Shown here: positions 15,569 through 25,133 of the stretch, piece by piece | How the letters are laid out: each line of letters begins with the position of its first letter | Numbering within the stretch: the first letter of the stretch is position 1 | Assembly: GCA_028749475.1 (NCBI GenBank) | Contig: JAQVWN010000019.1 | Coordinates: 1-35,967 of the forward strand | DNA from: Thomasclavelia sp. | GTDB lineage: Bacteria > Bacillota_I > Bacilli_A > Erysipelotrichales > Coprobacillaceae | Direction of reading: 5' to 3' | Length of the DNA stretch: 35,967 bases | Made by a program: the position numbers and the translations under genes | The notes under the pieces: generated by a model | The model's database searches: none | What the model was told of the DNA's origin: nothing | What the model saw: only the letters and a program-made list of their open reading frames with translations

Positions 15569-16375
15569 TTATAAAATGTGATTATTAATAAAGTTGGCTA
15601 TACCATCATGGTTATTATCATCAGTAATGTAATCTGCTACTGATTTTGTAAGCTTTGATCCATTAGCCATTACAACCCCAACTCCAGCATTTTGAGTCAT
15701 ATCATAATCATTATCAGCATCGCCAAATGTACATAGTTCTTCCATTGAAATATTATGTTTCGCTAAAATAGTTTCAAGTCCATGAGTCTTAGTTACTCTT
15801 GGATCCATATATTCGTATAAAATCTCACATGTTTTTAAAGAAGCTGATTTATATTTATCATTGGAGAATGTCTTTCCTCTTTCAACAACTTTTGGCATAT
15901 TTTCTTCTGTACATACAATCATAACTTTTGGTTTAGGTTCTTTTAAAAATTCATCAAAATCTACTACTTTATATGGGATTCCATCAGCTACTGAAAGATT
16001 TTGAATTAGTTCATCATCTTTTGGAGCATATATTATTCCACGATAAGGAATCGCAAAATTAACATCCATGTCTTCAAAATGTTTCATTACTTGTTTTATT
16101 AAAGAACCTTCTAATGGATATTCTTCTTCCATTGTATCTAATATATAATCCTTTATTTCACTTCCGCCAGAACCAACAATAATATCCACTAAACCTTTAA
16201 TTCCCCATTTTTCTAAGGCATCATCAACGCTTTGAGGATCTCTACCAGTACAGCATCCAAATATTATTCCTTTTTCTTTTACTTTTTTGATAGCTTCAAC
16301 TGTTTCTGGTGTTACTATTTGTTCATTAGATAATAAAGTTCCATCTACATCACACATTATTGCTTTGATAGTCAT
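15569..16375 (-). CDS. Cof-type HAD-superfamily hydrolase (likely sugar-phosphate phosphatase)
   Basis: I choose the ATG at 16375 because GGAGG lies 7 bases upstream; the frame extends to 16405 without a better signal. The 268-aa product has the HAD nucleophile motif DVDGTLL (first Asp is the nucleophile), a TGR motif II segment, and motif IV GDADNDYDM. The cap between them is the C2B type seen in the Cof/YidA branch. These cytoplasmic enzymes remove phosphate from sugar phosphates or cofactors; the substrate cannot be read from sequence. Its promoter region is shared with the divergent LysR gene: TTTTCA and TATTAT at 17-base spacing (16411-16439) on the minus strand. Confidence 0.9.
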   Translation of the reverse strand: MTIKAIMCDVDGTLLSNEQIVTPETVEAIKKVKEKGIIFGCCTGRDPQSVDDALEKWGIKGLVDIIVGSGGSEIKDYILDTMEEEYPLEGSLIKQVMKHFEDMDVNFAIPYRGIIYAPKDDELIQNLSVADGIPYKVVDFDEFLKEPKPKVMIVCTEENMPKVVERGKTFSNDKYKSASLKTCEILYEYMDPRVTKTHGLETILAKHNISMEELCTFGDADNDYDMTQNAGVGVVMANGSKLTKSVADYITDDNNHDGIANFINNHIL

Positions 16376-16410
16376 TATATTTCCTCCATAACTATATATT
16401 AACATACTTA

Positions 16411-16439
16411 ATAATATAACTATTTTCTTTTTATGAAAA
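16411..16439 (-). promoter_or_regulatory. Sigma-A-like promoter for the HAD phosphatase
   Basis: Minus strand TTTTCA and TATTAT are separated by 17 bases. The -10 lies about 36 bases upstream of the chosen ATG at 16375. Confidence 0.45.
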
Positions 16440-16445
16440 TTGGTG

Positions 16446-16454
16446 TGTTATAAT
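16446..16454 (+). promoter_or_regulatory. Extended -10 promoter for the LysR gene
   Basis: TGTTATAAT is a perfect TATAAT with the upstream TGN extension. It lies 20 bases before the GTG start; an AGAGG ribosome binding site falls between them. Confidence 0.6.
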
Positions 16455-16473
16455 TAGTTAAGAGGTAAACATT

Positions 16474-17337
16474 GTGGAACTTAGAACTTTAGAATATTTT
16501 TTAATAGTTGCTAGAGAAGGTAACATTACTAGAGCAGCTAAAATGATACATATTAGCCAGCCAACATTATCAAGGCAATTAATTCAATTAGAAGATGAAC
16601 TTCAAACTAAATTATTTGTTAGAAGTAATCATAGTATTTCTTTAACTGATGATGGCTTACTTCTTAAAAGAAGAGCATCAGAAATAATTAGTTTGGTTCG
16701 AAAGACAAAAAATGAATTATCTAACAATTCTGATTTAATAGGTGAAATCAGTATTGGTACCGGTGAATTTAATTCTGTTGATACCTTTTCTAAAATATTA
16801 AACAATTTCAAAGAAAAGTATCCTTTAGTAACATATAATATAATTTCTTCTAATACCGATGATATTTGTGAAAGTATTGAAAATGGTTTATTAGATTTTG
16901 GGATTATATTAGATACTATCGATATTTCAAAATATGAATCTCTTACAATACCTTATGAGGAAGTTTGGGGAATTTATGTCTATAAAGATTCTAAACTAGC
17001 TTCTCTAAAGGAAATTAAACCACAAGATTTAATAAACTATAAGTTATATACTGGAGGAAATAATGTTATCTTTCAAAATTGGAAATCATGGTTTGGAAAA
17101 TATTTCCAAGATATCTCAGTTATAGGCCATTTTAATCTAACCTATAACACTACTCGGTTTATTTATAATACTAATGATGTCATATTAGGAATCAAACTCG
17201 ATGTTAAATATAAAGATATATGTTTTATCCCTATTAAAAATAGTTTTAAAATACAACCGATAATTGTCTGGAAAGAAGAAAAAATAAATTCCATTAAAAA
17301 TAAAACATTTATTAATTACTTAAAAGAAGAATTCTAA
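16474..17337 (+). CDS. LysR-family transcriptional regulator
   Basis: The start is GTG with AGAGGT about 8 bases upstream. The 287-aa product has the LysR DNA-binding domain at about 1-60 (LEYFLIVAREGNITRAAK, then HISQPTLSRQLIQLEDEL and LF.R...S..LT..G). A linker helix and a periplasmic-binding-protein-like effector domain (about 90-287) follow. The MFS transporter gene starts 103 bases downstream on the same strand, so the regulator probably controls transport of the transporter's substrate or its own divergent region with the phosphatase. The ligand is unknown. A terminator hairpin overlaps the stop codon, so the transporter likely has its own promoter. Confidence 0.93.
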   Translation: MELRTLEYFLIVAREGNITRAAKMIHISQPTLSRQLIQLEDELQTKLFVRSNHSISLTDDGLLLKRRASEIISLVRKTKNELSNNSDLIGEISIGTGEFNSVDTFSKILNNFKEKYPLVTYNIISSNTDDICESIENGLLDFGIILDTIDISKYESLTIPYEEVWGIYVYKDSKLASLKEIKPQDLINYKLYTGGNNVIFQNWKSWFGKYFQDISVIGHFNLTYNTTRFIYNTNDVILGIKLDVKYKDICFIPIKNSFKIQPIIVWKEEKINSIKNKTFINYLKEEF

Positions 17338-17350
17338 TTCTTCTTTTTTA
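17323..17350 (+). terminator. Terminator of the LysR gene
   Basis: AGAAGAATT (17325-17333) pairs with AATTCTTCT (17336-17344) and is followed by a T run. The stem overlaps the last codons and the stop codon. Confidence 0.7.
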
Positions 17351-17440
17351 TTATTCAAATAATGAATATCTAAGTATTTATTATAAGTATTAGACATTTC
17401 TTATTATTTTAATAATAATGGTTATATAGGAGGATTTAAT

Positions 17441-18652
17441 GTGATTAAAAATTCAAATAAACATTGGTTAGTGCTAATTTGTTGCTGTGGACTAGCTGCG
17501 GCATCAATAGGAATTTCTATTAATTCATCTGGGATATTCTATACACCAGTAAGTGATGATTTACATATTTTGAGAGGAAGCTTTAGTATGCATATGACTG
17601 TTTTTTCTTTAACTACGGCTTTTGCTTCTTTATTAATTCCTAAACTAATGGAGAAGTTCAACTATAAGTTAATTTTAATAGTTAGTGTCATTGTTGCTAC
17701 CATTTCAACTGCTGCAATGAGTCTAGGAACTACAGCCTTATATTTTGATATCTTAGGATTTATTAGAGGATTTAGTACCTGTATGTTTTCATTAGTTCCT
17801 ATTACTATGATTATTAATAACTGGTTTATTAAGAAACATGGTTTAGCTACAAGTATAGCTTTAGGATTTAGTGGATTAGCTGGTTCAATTTGTTCCCCAA
17901 TTATGTCTAATATCATTACGGATTTAGGTTGGCAAACTGGTTATATTATTAAAGCATTAATTATTCTTGGTTTATGTTTACCGGCTATTATATATCCTTT
18001 TCATTTAAATCCTAGAGATGATAATCTCCTTCCTTATGGTTATGAGAAGAATGATATTAGCGAAACAAATGTTAACACTTTAAACAATACTACAAGTATT
18101 ATTAGTTTATCATTTATCTGTTTCTTTATATTTGCTTTAATGATTAGTTGTATTACATCTATTACTCAGCATTTACCTGGTTATGCTGATTCAATAGGAT
18201 ATAGTGCTAGTATTGGTGCAACTCTTCTTTCAGCTGGTATGATTGGTAACATTGTTTCTAAAATAATCATTGGAATGTTAAGTGATCACTTAGGAGTTAT
18301 TAAGGCTACTATCATTATGATGTTAGCTAATTGTCTTGGTGTGGTCTTATTACTAATTAGTGGAAGTTCTATTGTTTTAATTCTTGGAGCTTTTCTATTT
18401 GGGTCTTGTTACTGCTTAGGAGCTGTCGGAGTTCCATTACTAACAAAATATTTCTTTGGTGATGAAAATTATCCAAAATACTTTCCTAAGTTTGCTTTAG
18501 GAAGCAATTTAGGAGCAGCTATTTCCTTCTCGGCTGTAGGATTTATTTATGACATTACTAAGTCTTACTCATTCTCATTAATCTTCGCCCTTATAATGCT
18601 TGGTATTTGTGGATTATTATTACTAATTTGTTACAAACAAAAAAGAGCCTAG
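17441..18652 (+). CDS. MFS transporter, possibly OFA/monocarboxylate-type
   Basis: The start is GTG with AGGAGG 7 bases upstream; an overlapping ATG two bases earlier is out of frame. The 403-aa product is almost all hydrophobic, with about 12 membrane segments in two halves joined by a polar loop near residues 185-220 (NPRDDNLLPYGYEKND). The first half contains GIFYTPVSDDL and LGFIRGFSTC, and SGLAGSICSP around helices 4-5. This looks like the oxalate-formate antiporter / monocarboxylate branch of the major facilitator superfamily, but the substrate cannot be assigned. It sits just after the LysR regulator gene and is its probable target. Confidence 0.88.
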   Translation: MIKNSNKHWLVLICCCGLAAASIGISINSSGIFYTPVSDDLHILRGSFSMHMTVFSLTTAFASLLIPKLMEKFNYKLILIVSVIVATISTAAMSLGTTALYFDILGFIRGFSTCMFSLVPITMIINNWFIKKHGLATSIALGFSGLAGSICSPIMSNIITDLGWQTGYIIKALIILGLCLPAIIYPFHLNPRDDNLLPYGYEKNDISETNVNTLNNTTSIISLSFICFFIFALMISCITSITQHLPGYADSIGYSASIGATLLSAGMIGNIVSKIIIGMLSDHLGVIKATIIMMLANCLGVVLLLISGSSIVLILGAFLFGSCYCLGAVGVPLLTKYFFGDENYPKYFPKFALGSNLGAAISFSAVGFIYDITKSYSFSLIFALIMLGICGLLLLICYKQKRA

Positions 18653-18662
18653 GCTCTTTTTA
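18640..18662. terminator. Bidirectional terminator between MFS and rubrerythrin genes
   Basis: AAAAAGAGCC and GGCTCTTTTT form a hairpin with A and T runs on both sides. It overlaps the MFS stop codon and lies just beyond the stop of the convergent rubrerythrin gene, so it can serve both. Confidence 0.8.
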
Positions 18663-18665
18663 TTA

Positions 18666-19214
18666 TTATTTAAAATATCTATTTAATAATCCTTGGAATG
18701 CTTTACCATGTCTAGCTTCATCACGAGCCATTTCATGAACAGTGTCATGAATTGCATCTAAGTTAGCTTCTTTAGCTCTTTTAGCTAAATCAAACTTACC
18801 AGCTGTAGCTCCGTTTTCAGCGTCTACACGCATTTCAAGATTTTTCTTTGTAGAATCAGTAATTACTTCTCCAAGTAATTCTGCAAATTTAGCAGCATGT
18901 TCTGCTTCTTCATAAGCAGCTTTTTCATAATACATACCAACTTCAGGATATCCTTCTCTATGAGCTACTCTAGCCATAGCTAAGTACATACCTACTTCAC
19001 TGCATTCTCCTTCAAAATTAGACCTTAAATCTTTTTTAATATCTTCAGAAACGTCTGCAGCTACACCAACAACGTGTTCTGCTGCCCAAGTCATTTCTCC
19101 TTCTTGTTTTTTAAATTTATCTGCAGGTGCTTTACATACTGGACAAACATAATCTGCTGGTAATGCATCTCCTTCATAAACATATCCACAAACTGAACAT
19201 ACAAATTTTGCCAT
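18666..19214 (-). CDS. rbr: Reverse rubrerythrin (NADH peroxidase-type)
   Basis: The protein has 182 aa. An N-terminal rubredoxin-like iron site (Cys6, Cys9, Cys24, Cys27 in CSVCGY and CPVCKA) precedes a ferritin-like diiron domain with conserved Glu and His residues ([27 protein letters not shown]). The domain order, rubredoxin first, is that of reverse rubrerythrin, which reduces hydrogen peroxide in anaerobic Bacillota using electrons from NADH via a partner. This supports an anaerobic lifestyle. The gene stands alone with a strong promoter (19269-19297) and an AAGGAGG ribosome binding site, and ends at the bidirectional terminator. Confidence 0.95.
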   Translation of the reverse strand: MAKFVCSVCGYVYEGDALPADYVCPVCKAPADKFKKQEGEMTWAAEHVVGVAADVSEDIKKDLRSNFEGECSEVGMYLAMARVAHREGYPEVGMYYEKAAYEEAEHAAKFAELLGEVITDSTKKNLEMRVDAENGATAGKFDLAKRAKEANLDAIHDTVHEMARDEARHGKAFQGLLNRYFK

Positions 19215-19268
19215 ATTATTATTTCCTCCTTGAATTTAATCTTCCTTAATAGGAATGATTACTATTTA

Positions 19269-19297
19269 ATAATAACCTTATTCTATCTTTTTGTCAA
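19269..19297 (-). promoter_or_regulatory. Sigma-A promoter of the rubrerythrin gene
   Basis: Minus strand TTGACA and TATTAT are 17 bases apart, close to consensus. The -10 lies 55 bases before the start codon. Confidence 0.8.
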
Positions 19298-19318
19298 CAT
19301 TAATACCCTAAAAAATAA

Positions 19319-19342
19319 AAATGACTAAATATTTAGTCATTT
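19319..19342 (-). terminator. Terminator of the priA-thiN operon
   Basis: AAATGACTAAAT is a perfect inverted repeat of ATTTAGTCATTT, followed on the minus strand by a U-rich run. It overlaps the end of thiN and closes the long housekeeping operon. Confidence 0.8.
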
Positions 19343-19926
19343 GATTGAATTAATATAATGTTTTTATTGTTTTCAATTATTGCATACTCATCTTTAATTT
19401 GATTTGAAACACATAGTGGATCTTCTACTCTTAATAGATAATTATCTAATTGATAAGCTGCTCCACTAATTGAAATATTAGTATTTTCTAATGCAAATAA
19501 TGAAAAGTATTTATAATTATTTTTATATATTTTTGTTCGTCCAGTATTTAATAATTGAATTTTATTTTGTTTGTCTATTACTTTTATTTTTAATTCAGGA
19601 TATTTAGCTAGAATTGAAATAACAGCCATAAAATGATCTAATCTTCCACCCGTAGTACCATAAACAGTAATATCTGTGAATCGATTGTCTTCCAGATACA
19701 TAATAGCTGCTTCTAAATCTGTCTCATCTTTAATTGTTGGAAGAGTAATAGTATCTAAATTTTCTAATATTTCTTGATGTTTTAATGAATCAAAATCTCC
19801 AATAGCGACTGTGGGTTTAATTCCCATTTCATATAGATAATCAATACCATGGTCTACTCCAACATACTCTAAAGAAGTATCTAAGGGAGTACCATCATAT
19901 CTGCTACAAACAACACCTATTTTCAT
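19333..19926 (-). CDS. thiN: Thiamine pyrophosphokinase
   Basis: The protein has 197 aa. It makes thiamine pyrophosphate from thiamine and ATP in the cytoplasm. The motifs seen are GDFDS (residues about 43-47), KDETDLE (about 66-72), which holds the metal-binding acidic residues, and the GTTGGRLDH loop (about 90-98). The C-terminal half is the beta-sandwich thiamine-binding part and is somewhat short of motifs. The ATG overlaps the rpe stop codon by four bases (ATGA), so the two are translationally coupled. It is the last gene of the operon. Confidence 0.93.
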   Translation of the reverse strand: MKIGVVCSRYDGTPLDTSLEYVGVDHGIDYLYEMGIKPTVAIGDFDSLKHQEILENLDTITLPTIKDETDLEAAIMYLEDNRFTDITVYGTTGGRLDHFMAVISILAKYPELKIKVIDKQNKIQLLNTGRTKIYKNNYKYFSLFALENTNISISGAAYQLDNYLLRVEDPLCVSNQIKDEYAIIENNKNIILIQSND

Positions 19927-20573
19927 AATAGTGAATTAATCCTTTGTTTATAATTATCACTATTAAAAACATAACTTCCGGCTACTAAGACATCTACGCC
20001 AGCTTCTTTACACTTCATTCCGGTTTGATCATTAATACCACCATCTACTTCTATTAAATAATGATAGTTGTTTTCTTTTCTTAAATTAGATAGTTGTTTG
20101 ATTTTATCAAGGGCAGATTCTTTAAAAGACTGACCTCCAAATCCAGGTTCAACTGACATAACTAAAACTACATCAACTAAATCTAAGTATGGTTTTAAAT
20201 CTTCGACTGGTGTACCTGGTTTAATTGATAAACCACAGTCAACCTTAGATGATTTTATATCTTTCAATAAAGATAAGGTATCTTCTTTACTACTCATTGC
20301 TTCAAGATGAAAAACAATAAGGTTAGCTCCTGATTCAATAAAATTTTGATAATATTTTTTTGGATTACTAATCATTAAATGAACATCTAAATATAAATCT
20401 GTACATTTTTTTACATCATTTAAAATACTATATCCAAATGATATATTAGGAACAAAGTGTCCATCCATTACATCATAGTGAACCCAAGATGCTCCAGCAT
20501 CTTTTATTTCACTTAATTCTTGATTTAAATAGCCAAAATTGGCTGATAATAATGATGGTGCTACTTTAACCAT
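19923..20573 (-). CDS. rpe: Ribulose-phosphate 3-epimerase
   Basis: The protein has 216 aa, the usual length. It interconverts ribulose 5-phosphate and xylulose 5-phosphate in the pentose phosphate pathway. Seen are the TIM-barrel signatures APSLLSANF (phosphate and active-site Ser/Asn), HYDVMDGHFVPNIS (metal-binding His and Asp), DVHLM, VMSVEPGFGGQ and VDGGIN (second catalytic Asp). Its start overlaps rsgA by eight bases and its end overlaps thiN by four. The rsgA-rpe-thiN order is common in Bacillota. Confidence 0.96.
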   Translation of the reverse strand: MVKVAPSLLSANFGYLNQELSEIKDAGASWVHYDVMDGHFVPNISFGYSILNDVKKCTDLYLDVHLMISNPKKYYQNFIESGANLIVFHLEAMSSKEDTLSLLKDIKSSKVDCGLSIKPGTPVEDLKPYLDLVDVVLVMSVEPGFGGQSFKESALDKIKQLSNLRKENNYHYLIEVDGGINDQTGMKCKEAGVDVLVAGSYVFNSDNYKQRINSLL

Positions 20574-21441
20574 ATTTATGCTCCTTTTTATATTTTACTT
20601 CTTTTAAATATTCTAAATAATGCTCATAACGTTCTTTTGAAATTTTACCTTCACTGACTGCTTTTTTAATTGCACATCCGGGTTCAGAGTCATGAAGACA
20701 TCCCTTAAATTTACAACTATTTGCCAGTTCTTTAAAATCATGATAACTAATGGCCGCTTCTTCTGGTTCCATTTCTAACTCTAGGTTAGAAAAACCTGGT
20801 GTATCCGCAACCAAGCCTTCATACATTTTTATTAGTTCAACATGTCTAGTGGTATGTTTACCACGTCCTAAGGCCTTAGATATCTGATTAGTTTCTAAAT
20901 TTAAAGAAATATCTAAAGCATTTAGTAAACTGCTTTTACCGACTCCACTTTGACCAGTAATAACAGTTACTTTATCTTTGAATATTTTCTTTATATTTTC
21001 TAAACCTAATTTTTCTTTTGAACTTGTTTCAATAACTGTATAACCAGCATCTTTATATTCTTTTAATTTAATATGAATGTCATCATCACTTTCAACGTCC
21101 ATTTTAGAAACACAAATAATTGGTTGAATATTATAATGTTCAATAACTAATAAGAATTTATCTAATAATGTTGTTGAAAAATCTGGCTCTTTTCTTGAAA
21201 AGACCAGTAAGGCCTGATCGACATTGGCGATTGGAGGCCTTACTAGAGAATTCTTTCTAGGTTTAATATCTAATAGATAACCATCACTACCCTCTTCTTT
21301 TGAATATGTTACAAAGTCCCCAACTAAAGGAGTTTTTCCTTCAACTCGAAATTTACCTCGGGCTTTACATTGGACAATAGTTTTTTGGTTATCGACATAA
21401 TAGAAGCCTGATAAGGCTTTAATAATTCTTCCTTCACTCAT
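20566..21441 (-). CDS. rsgA: Ribosome small subunit-dependent GTPase A
   Basis: The protein has 291 aa. An OB-fold (about 1-65) is followed by a circularly permuted GTPase: the KMD (G4-like) region comes before GQSGVGKSSLLNAL (G1) and then DTPGFSNLEL (G3). The C-terminal zinc-binding segment carries Cys-Cys-His-Cys ligands (CKFKGCLHDSEPGC). RsgA checks maturation of the 30S subunit. The gene starts eight bases after the kinase stop codon and overlaps rpe, so it is part of the prpC-prkC operon. Confidence 0.96.
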   Translation of the reverse strand: MSEGRIIKALSGFYYVDNQKTIVQCKARGKFRVEGKTPLVGDFVTYSKEEGSDGYLLDIKPRKNSLVRPPIANVDQALLVFSRKEPDFSTTLLDKFLLVIEHYNIQPIICVSKMDVESDDDIHIKLKEYKDAGYTVIETSSKEKLGLENIKKIFKDKVTVITGQSGVGKSSLLNALDISLNLETNQISKALGRGKHTTRHVELIKMYEGLVADTPGFSNLELEMEPEEAAISYHDFKELANSCKFKGCLHDSEPGCAIKKAVSEGKISKERYEHYLEYLKEVKYKKEHKYG

Positions 21442-21449
21442 ATATTTAC

Positions 21450-23354
21450 CTAATTAGAGTAATAAGTAATTGTTACAGAAGTTCCTTTAGAAGTGACTGA
21501 AGTTCCACTTGAAGGAGATTGCTTAGTTACAACATTTAATTCTACACTAGAAGGATCTGAAGCTGAACTTGGTGATAAGATATCAGTTTTAACAGTAAAT
21601 CCTGCATTTTCAAGTGTTGAACGGGCACTACTTACAGATAGTCCAATAACATTAGGAACTGAAGCTGAATATCCAGATGAGACAGTAAGAGTTATCTTAC
21701 GATCAGTATCTTCAGGATCTACTTTATATCCTGATTGAAGTGATTGAGCAGTTACTGTTCCTGAAGCTTCTTCAGATGATTCTTCTTTTTTACTTACTAC
21801 AAATCCTAAAGCTTCTAGTTTACTTTTAGCATCATCATATGAAGTTCCAACGTAGTTACCAACTACAACATAACTTCCTTTAGAGACAGTAAGAGTAATT
21901 GAACGATCTTTAACAGTTGGATCTTGTTTATAGCCTTTAGCTAATGATTGAGCAGTAACCGTACCTTTGGTTTTATCAGATATTTCATAGTCTACTTCTA
22001 CTGTAAATCCTTTATCTTCTAAAGCCTTTTTAGCTTCATCAATTGTTTTTCCAACATAGTCTTTTAAAACAATGTATTTTCCTTTAGATACTGTAAAAGT
22101 AACTGTATCTCCAGATTTAATAGTTCTACCACGAGATGGATCTGTAGATATTATTTGATCCTTTTTATATGTATCAGATAATTCTTTATATACTGTTTTA
22201 TTTACTTTAACATCATAGTCTTTTAATGTTTCTTTAGCTTCTGATTGAGTCATTCCTCTAAGATCAGGCATTACTGATGGATCATTACTTCCGCCCATAA
22301 GGGACATCACAAGGAATGCAACTAAAGCAATCGCAACTATTCCACCACCAATAATTCCAACTTTAGCTTTAGTAGGTAAAGCTTTGAATTTATCAATTAT
22401 CGATTTCTTTTCTTCTTGAACAGGTTGGTTATTTTGATTGACAGGTGTGTCATCATTATTACTAAACGCTGTTTTAGGGTCTAAAACAATTGTTGGTTCA
22501 TCATCAACCGGTGTAGCAAATACAAGTTTCTCTTCATTTTTACGTTCAAAACATGTTTCTAAATCAGCTAACATTTCACCTGCATTAGCGTATCTATCAG
22601 CAGGATTTTTAGCTGTTGCTTTAATAACGATATTTTCCACAGATTGAGGAATTGAAGGATTAAAGTCTCTTAATGAAGGTAAGTCTTCTTGCATATGTTT
22701 TAAAGCTATATTGACTGGTGATTCACCATTAAAAGGAACTTCTCCTCTAAGTAGTTCATACATCACAATACCTAATGCATAGATATCAGATTGAATAGTA
22801 GCTTTTTCTCCTCTAGCAAGTTCAGGTGCTAAGTAATGAAGAGATCCCATAATAACATCTGTTTGAGTTACTTGAGCAAGGTTTTGCATAGAAGCAATTC
22901 CAAAGTCGGCAATCTTAGCAACTCCACTATCAGTAACTAATATATTTTGAGGTTTTAAATCACGATGAATAATTCCTAGTTGATGAGCTTTTGAAGCCCC
23001 ACTAGTAACTTGTTTCATAATATCGACAGCTTCAGCTACGTGAAGAGCGCCTCTTTTATGAATAAGTTCTTTTAATGTAGTTCCCGGGACATATTCCATT
23101 ACAATATAGTATTGATCTTCATCTTCGCCAACATCATATATTTCAACAATATTTCTATGTGAAAGAGATGCAGCTGCGCTAGCTTCTCTTTGAAATCTAG
23201 TAATATAGATTGGGTCTTTAGCAAGAGAGGTTCTAAGTACTTTTACAGCAATTGTTCGATTTAATATATTATCTTTTGCTAGGTATACATCAGCCATACC
23301 ACCTTGACCTATAAGATCAATAAGTTCATATCGGCCTGCTATTATTTTATTCAT
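21450..23354 (-). CDS. prkC: PASTA-domain serine/threonine protein kinase
   Basis: The protein has 634 aa. Residues 1-270 are a Hanks-type kinase: glycine loop GQGGMADVY, catalytic Lys38, HRDLKPQN at 130-137, DFG at 150-152 and APE at 176-178. A cytoplasmic linker leads to one membrane helix (about 331-353) and four outside PASTA modules (from about 361), which bind peptidoglycan fragments or lipid II in this family. It reports wall status and phosphorylates cell-division and wall proteins. Its phosphatase gene overlaps it by eight bases upstream. A GGAGG ribosome binding site lies inside the end of prpC. Confidence 0.97.
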   Translation of the reverse strand: MNKIIAGRYELIDLIGQGGMADVYLAKDNILNRTIAVKVLRTSLAKDPIYITRFQREASAAASLSHRNIVEIYDVGEDEDQYYIVMEYVPGTTLKELIHKRGALHVAEAVDIMKQVTSGASKAHQLGIIHRDLKPQNILVTDSGVAKIADFGIASMQNLAQVTQTDVIMGSLHYLAPELARGEKATIQSDIYALGIVMYELLRGEVPFNGESPVNIALKHMQEDLPSLRDFNPSIPQSVENIVIKATAKNPADRYANAGEMLADLETCFERKNEEKLVFATPVDDEPTIVLDPKTAFSNNDDTPVNQNNQPVQEEKKSIIDKFKALPTKAKVGIIGGGIVAIALVAFLVMSLMGGSNDPSVMPDLRGMTQSEAKETLKDYDVKVNKTVYKELSDTYKKDQIISTDPSRGRTIKSGDTVTFTVSKGKYIVLKDYVGKTIDEAKKALEDKGFTVEVDYEISDKTKGTVTAQSLAKGYKQDPTVKDRSITLTVSKGSYVVVGNYVGTSYDDAKSKLEALGFVVSKKEESSEEASGTVTAQSLQSGYKVDPEDTDRKITLTVSSGYSASVPNVIGLSVSSARSTLENAGFTVKTDILSPSSASDPSSVELNVVTKQSPSSGTSVTSKGTSVTITYYSN

Positions 23355-24099
23355 TGTTTGAATTACCTCCTAAATCATGAGTAATCACAACGGCAGAAAT
23401 ATTATCTTTACCACCATTATCATTTGCATCATCGATTAATTGTTTAACTATTTCATTTAATGTTTGTTTTGACTTTAAAATTGTATGAATCTGTTTTTTA
23501 TCTAAACAGTTATACAAACCATCACTACAAATTAATAGATTATATTTCGTTATATCTACTTTGTAGAACGATGGTGACATCAAAACATCTGCTCCTACAG
23601 CTTGAGTTAAAACGTTCTTTTGAGCGTGAGTTTTAGCTGCCTCTTTAGTAATAGCTCCTCTTTGAACAAGTTCATTTACTAAAGTATGATCTTCTGTTAC
23701 TTGTTTAAATGTTCTACTATTATACATATAAACTCGAGAATCACCAACATGTGAAATATAAGCATTACTCTTATCAACAATTGTGATAGCGACTGTTGTT
23801 CCCATTCCTTTGGTTTCTGGTGAATTACTAGCCATCCTTTGAATGATATTATTACATTCGGTAATCGTTTCATGGAGCCATTGTTTAATCTCGTTTTCAC
23901 CATTAAAAAATGGAATAGTTCTAAATGATGAAAGAATATGTTCAGCTGCTACTCTACTAGCAACCTCACCTGCATTATGGCCACCCATTCCATCACATAC
24001 AGCTCCTAAGATTTGATCTTGACCATTGGCAGTAATAACTATTTGATCTTGATTTTCATTTCTTATCTTACCAATATCTGTAAGTCCGTAATAATTCAT
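23347..24099 (-). CDS. prpC: PP2C-family protein phosphatase
   Basis: The protein has 250 aa, the usual size. It has the metal-binding motifs of PPM/PP2C phosphatases: an early NEDQ-like RNENQD segment, DGMGGHNAGEVAS, SHVGDSRVY, SDGLYN and the closing GKDNISAVVI. It removes phosphate from targets of the adjacent PASTA kinase. Its ATG overlaps the rlmN stop codon by one base (TAATG). Confidence 0.96.
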   Translation of the reverse strand: MNYYGLTDIGKIRNENQDQIVITANGQDQILGAVCDGMGGHNAGEVASRVAAEHILSSFRTIPFFNGENEIKQWLHETITECNNIIQRMASNSPETKGMGTTVAITIVDKSNAYISHVGDSRVYMYNSRTFKQVTEDHTLVNELVQRGAITKEAAKTHAQKNVLTQAVGADVLMSPSFYKVDITKYNLLICSDGLYNCLDKKQIHTILKSKQTLNEIVKQLIDDANDNGGKDNISAVVITHDLGGNSNNE

Positions 24100-25133
24100 T
24101 ATGATTTCACCTCACTTACTTTTGCTCGTAATTGTCCACAAGCTCCATCTATATCACTACCATGTTCTTTTCTAATAGTAGCGTTGATTTTTAACCTTAA
24201 TAATTCATCTTTAAAGTCTTCAACACTTCCTCTACTACTTGGTTGAAAGCCACTTTCATCAACAGCATTAAATGGTATTAAATTAACATAGGCATTTAAT
24301 CCTCTTAAGTAGTGAGCTAGTTGTCTAGCATAAATTAATGAATCATTAATATCCTTTAACATTATATACTCAAATGTAACTCGGCGGTTAGTTTTTTGGA
24401 TATATTCACTAACTGCTTGTCTTAATTCATCCATATTATATTTAGTATTAATAGGCATGATAGTATTTCTAATATCATTATTTGGAGCGTGTAAACTTAT
24501 TGCTAGATTAGTTTGAATTCCTTCATTGGCATAATCTAGAATTTTAGGTGCGATTCCACAAGTTGAAATAGTAATATGTCTTGCTCCAATAGCTAATCCC
24601 TTAGGGAAGTTGATAAGTCTTATGAACTTCATTACATTATCATAATTATCAAAAGGTTCACCTGTTCCCATTACTACAACATGTGATATTCTTATGTCTA
24701 AATCATTTTGAACTTTCATAATTTGAGAAACCATTTCGCCCGCAGTTAAATCTCTTTTTTTCTTTAATAATCCCGATGCACAAAATGCACATCCCATATT
24801 ACAACCCACTTGGCTAGTAACACATAATGATTTTCCATAATCATGAATCATTAATACTGTTTCTATTAAATTACCATCCGGTAATTTAAATAAGTATTTA
24901 GTAGTTCCATCTTTAGATACTTGTTTAGTTTCAATCTCTAAAGCATCTAAAGTAAAATTGGCTTTTAATTTTTCTCTTAATTCTTTAGATATACTAGTCA
25001 TCTCATCAAATGAATTACATTCTTTTTCATATAACCATTCATAAACCTGTTTGGCTCTAAAAGGTTTTTCATTAATTGTTTGAAAGTATTCTGTTAATTC
25101 TTCTAAAGAATAATTATATATTAGTTTCATCAT
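24099..25133 (-). CDS. rlmN: Dual-specificity 23S rRNA/tRNA adenine-C2 methyltransferase
   Basis: The protein has 344 aa. It has a radical SAM cluster motif with Cys111, Cys115 and Cys118 (CNMGCAFC) and a conserved C-terminal Cys332 in GACGQL that takes part in methyl transfer. RlmN methylates A2503 of 23S rRNA and A37 of some tRNAs. The start overlaps the end of rsmB by 20 bases; an AAAGGA ribosome binding site is inside rsmB. A second ATG follows the first directly, so the protein may be one residue shorter. Confidence 0.96.
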   Translation of the reverse strand: MMKLIYNYSLEELTEYFQTINEKPFRAKQVYEWLYEKECNSFDEMTSISKELREKLKANFTLDALEIETKQVSKDGTTKYLFKLPDGNLIETVLMIHDYGKSLCVTSQVGCNMGCAFCASGLLKKKRDLTAGEMVSQIMKVQNDLDIRISHVVVMGTGEPFDNYDNVMKFIRLINFPKGLAIGARHITISTCGIAPKILDYANEGIQTNLAISLHAPNNDIRNTIMPINTKYNMDELRQAVSEYIQKTNRRVTFEYIMLKDINDSLIYARQLAHYLRGLNAYVNLIPFNAVDESGFQPSSRGSVEDFKDELLRLKINATIRKEHGSDIDGACGQLRAKVSEVKS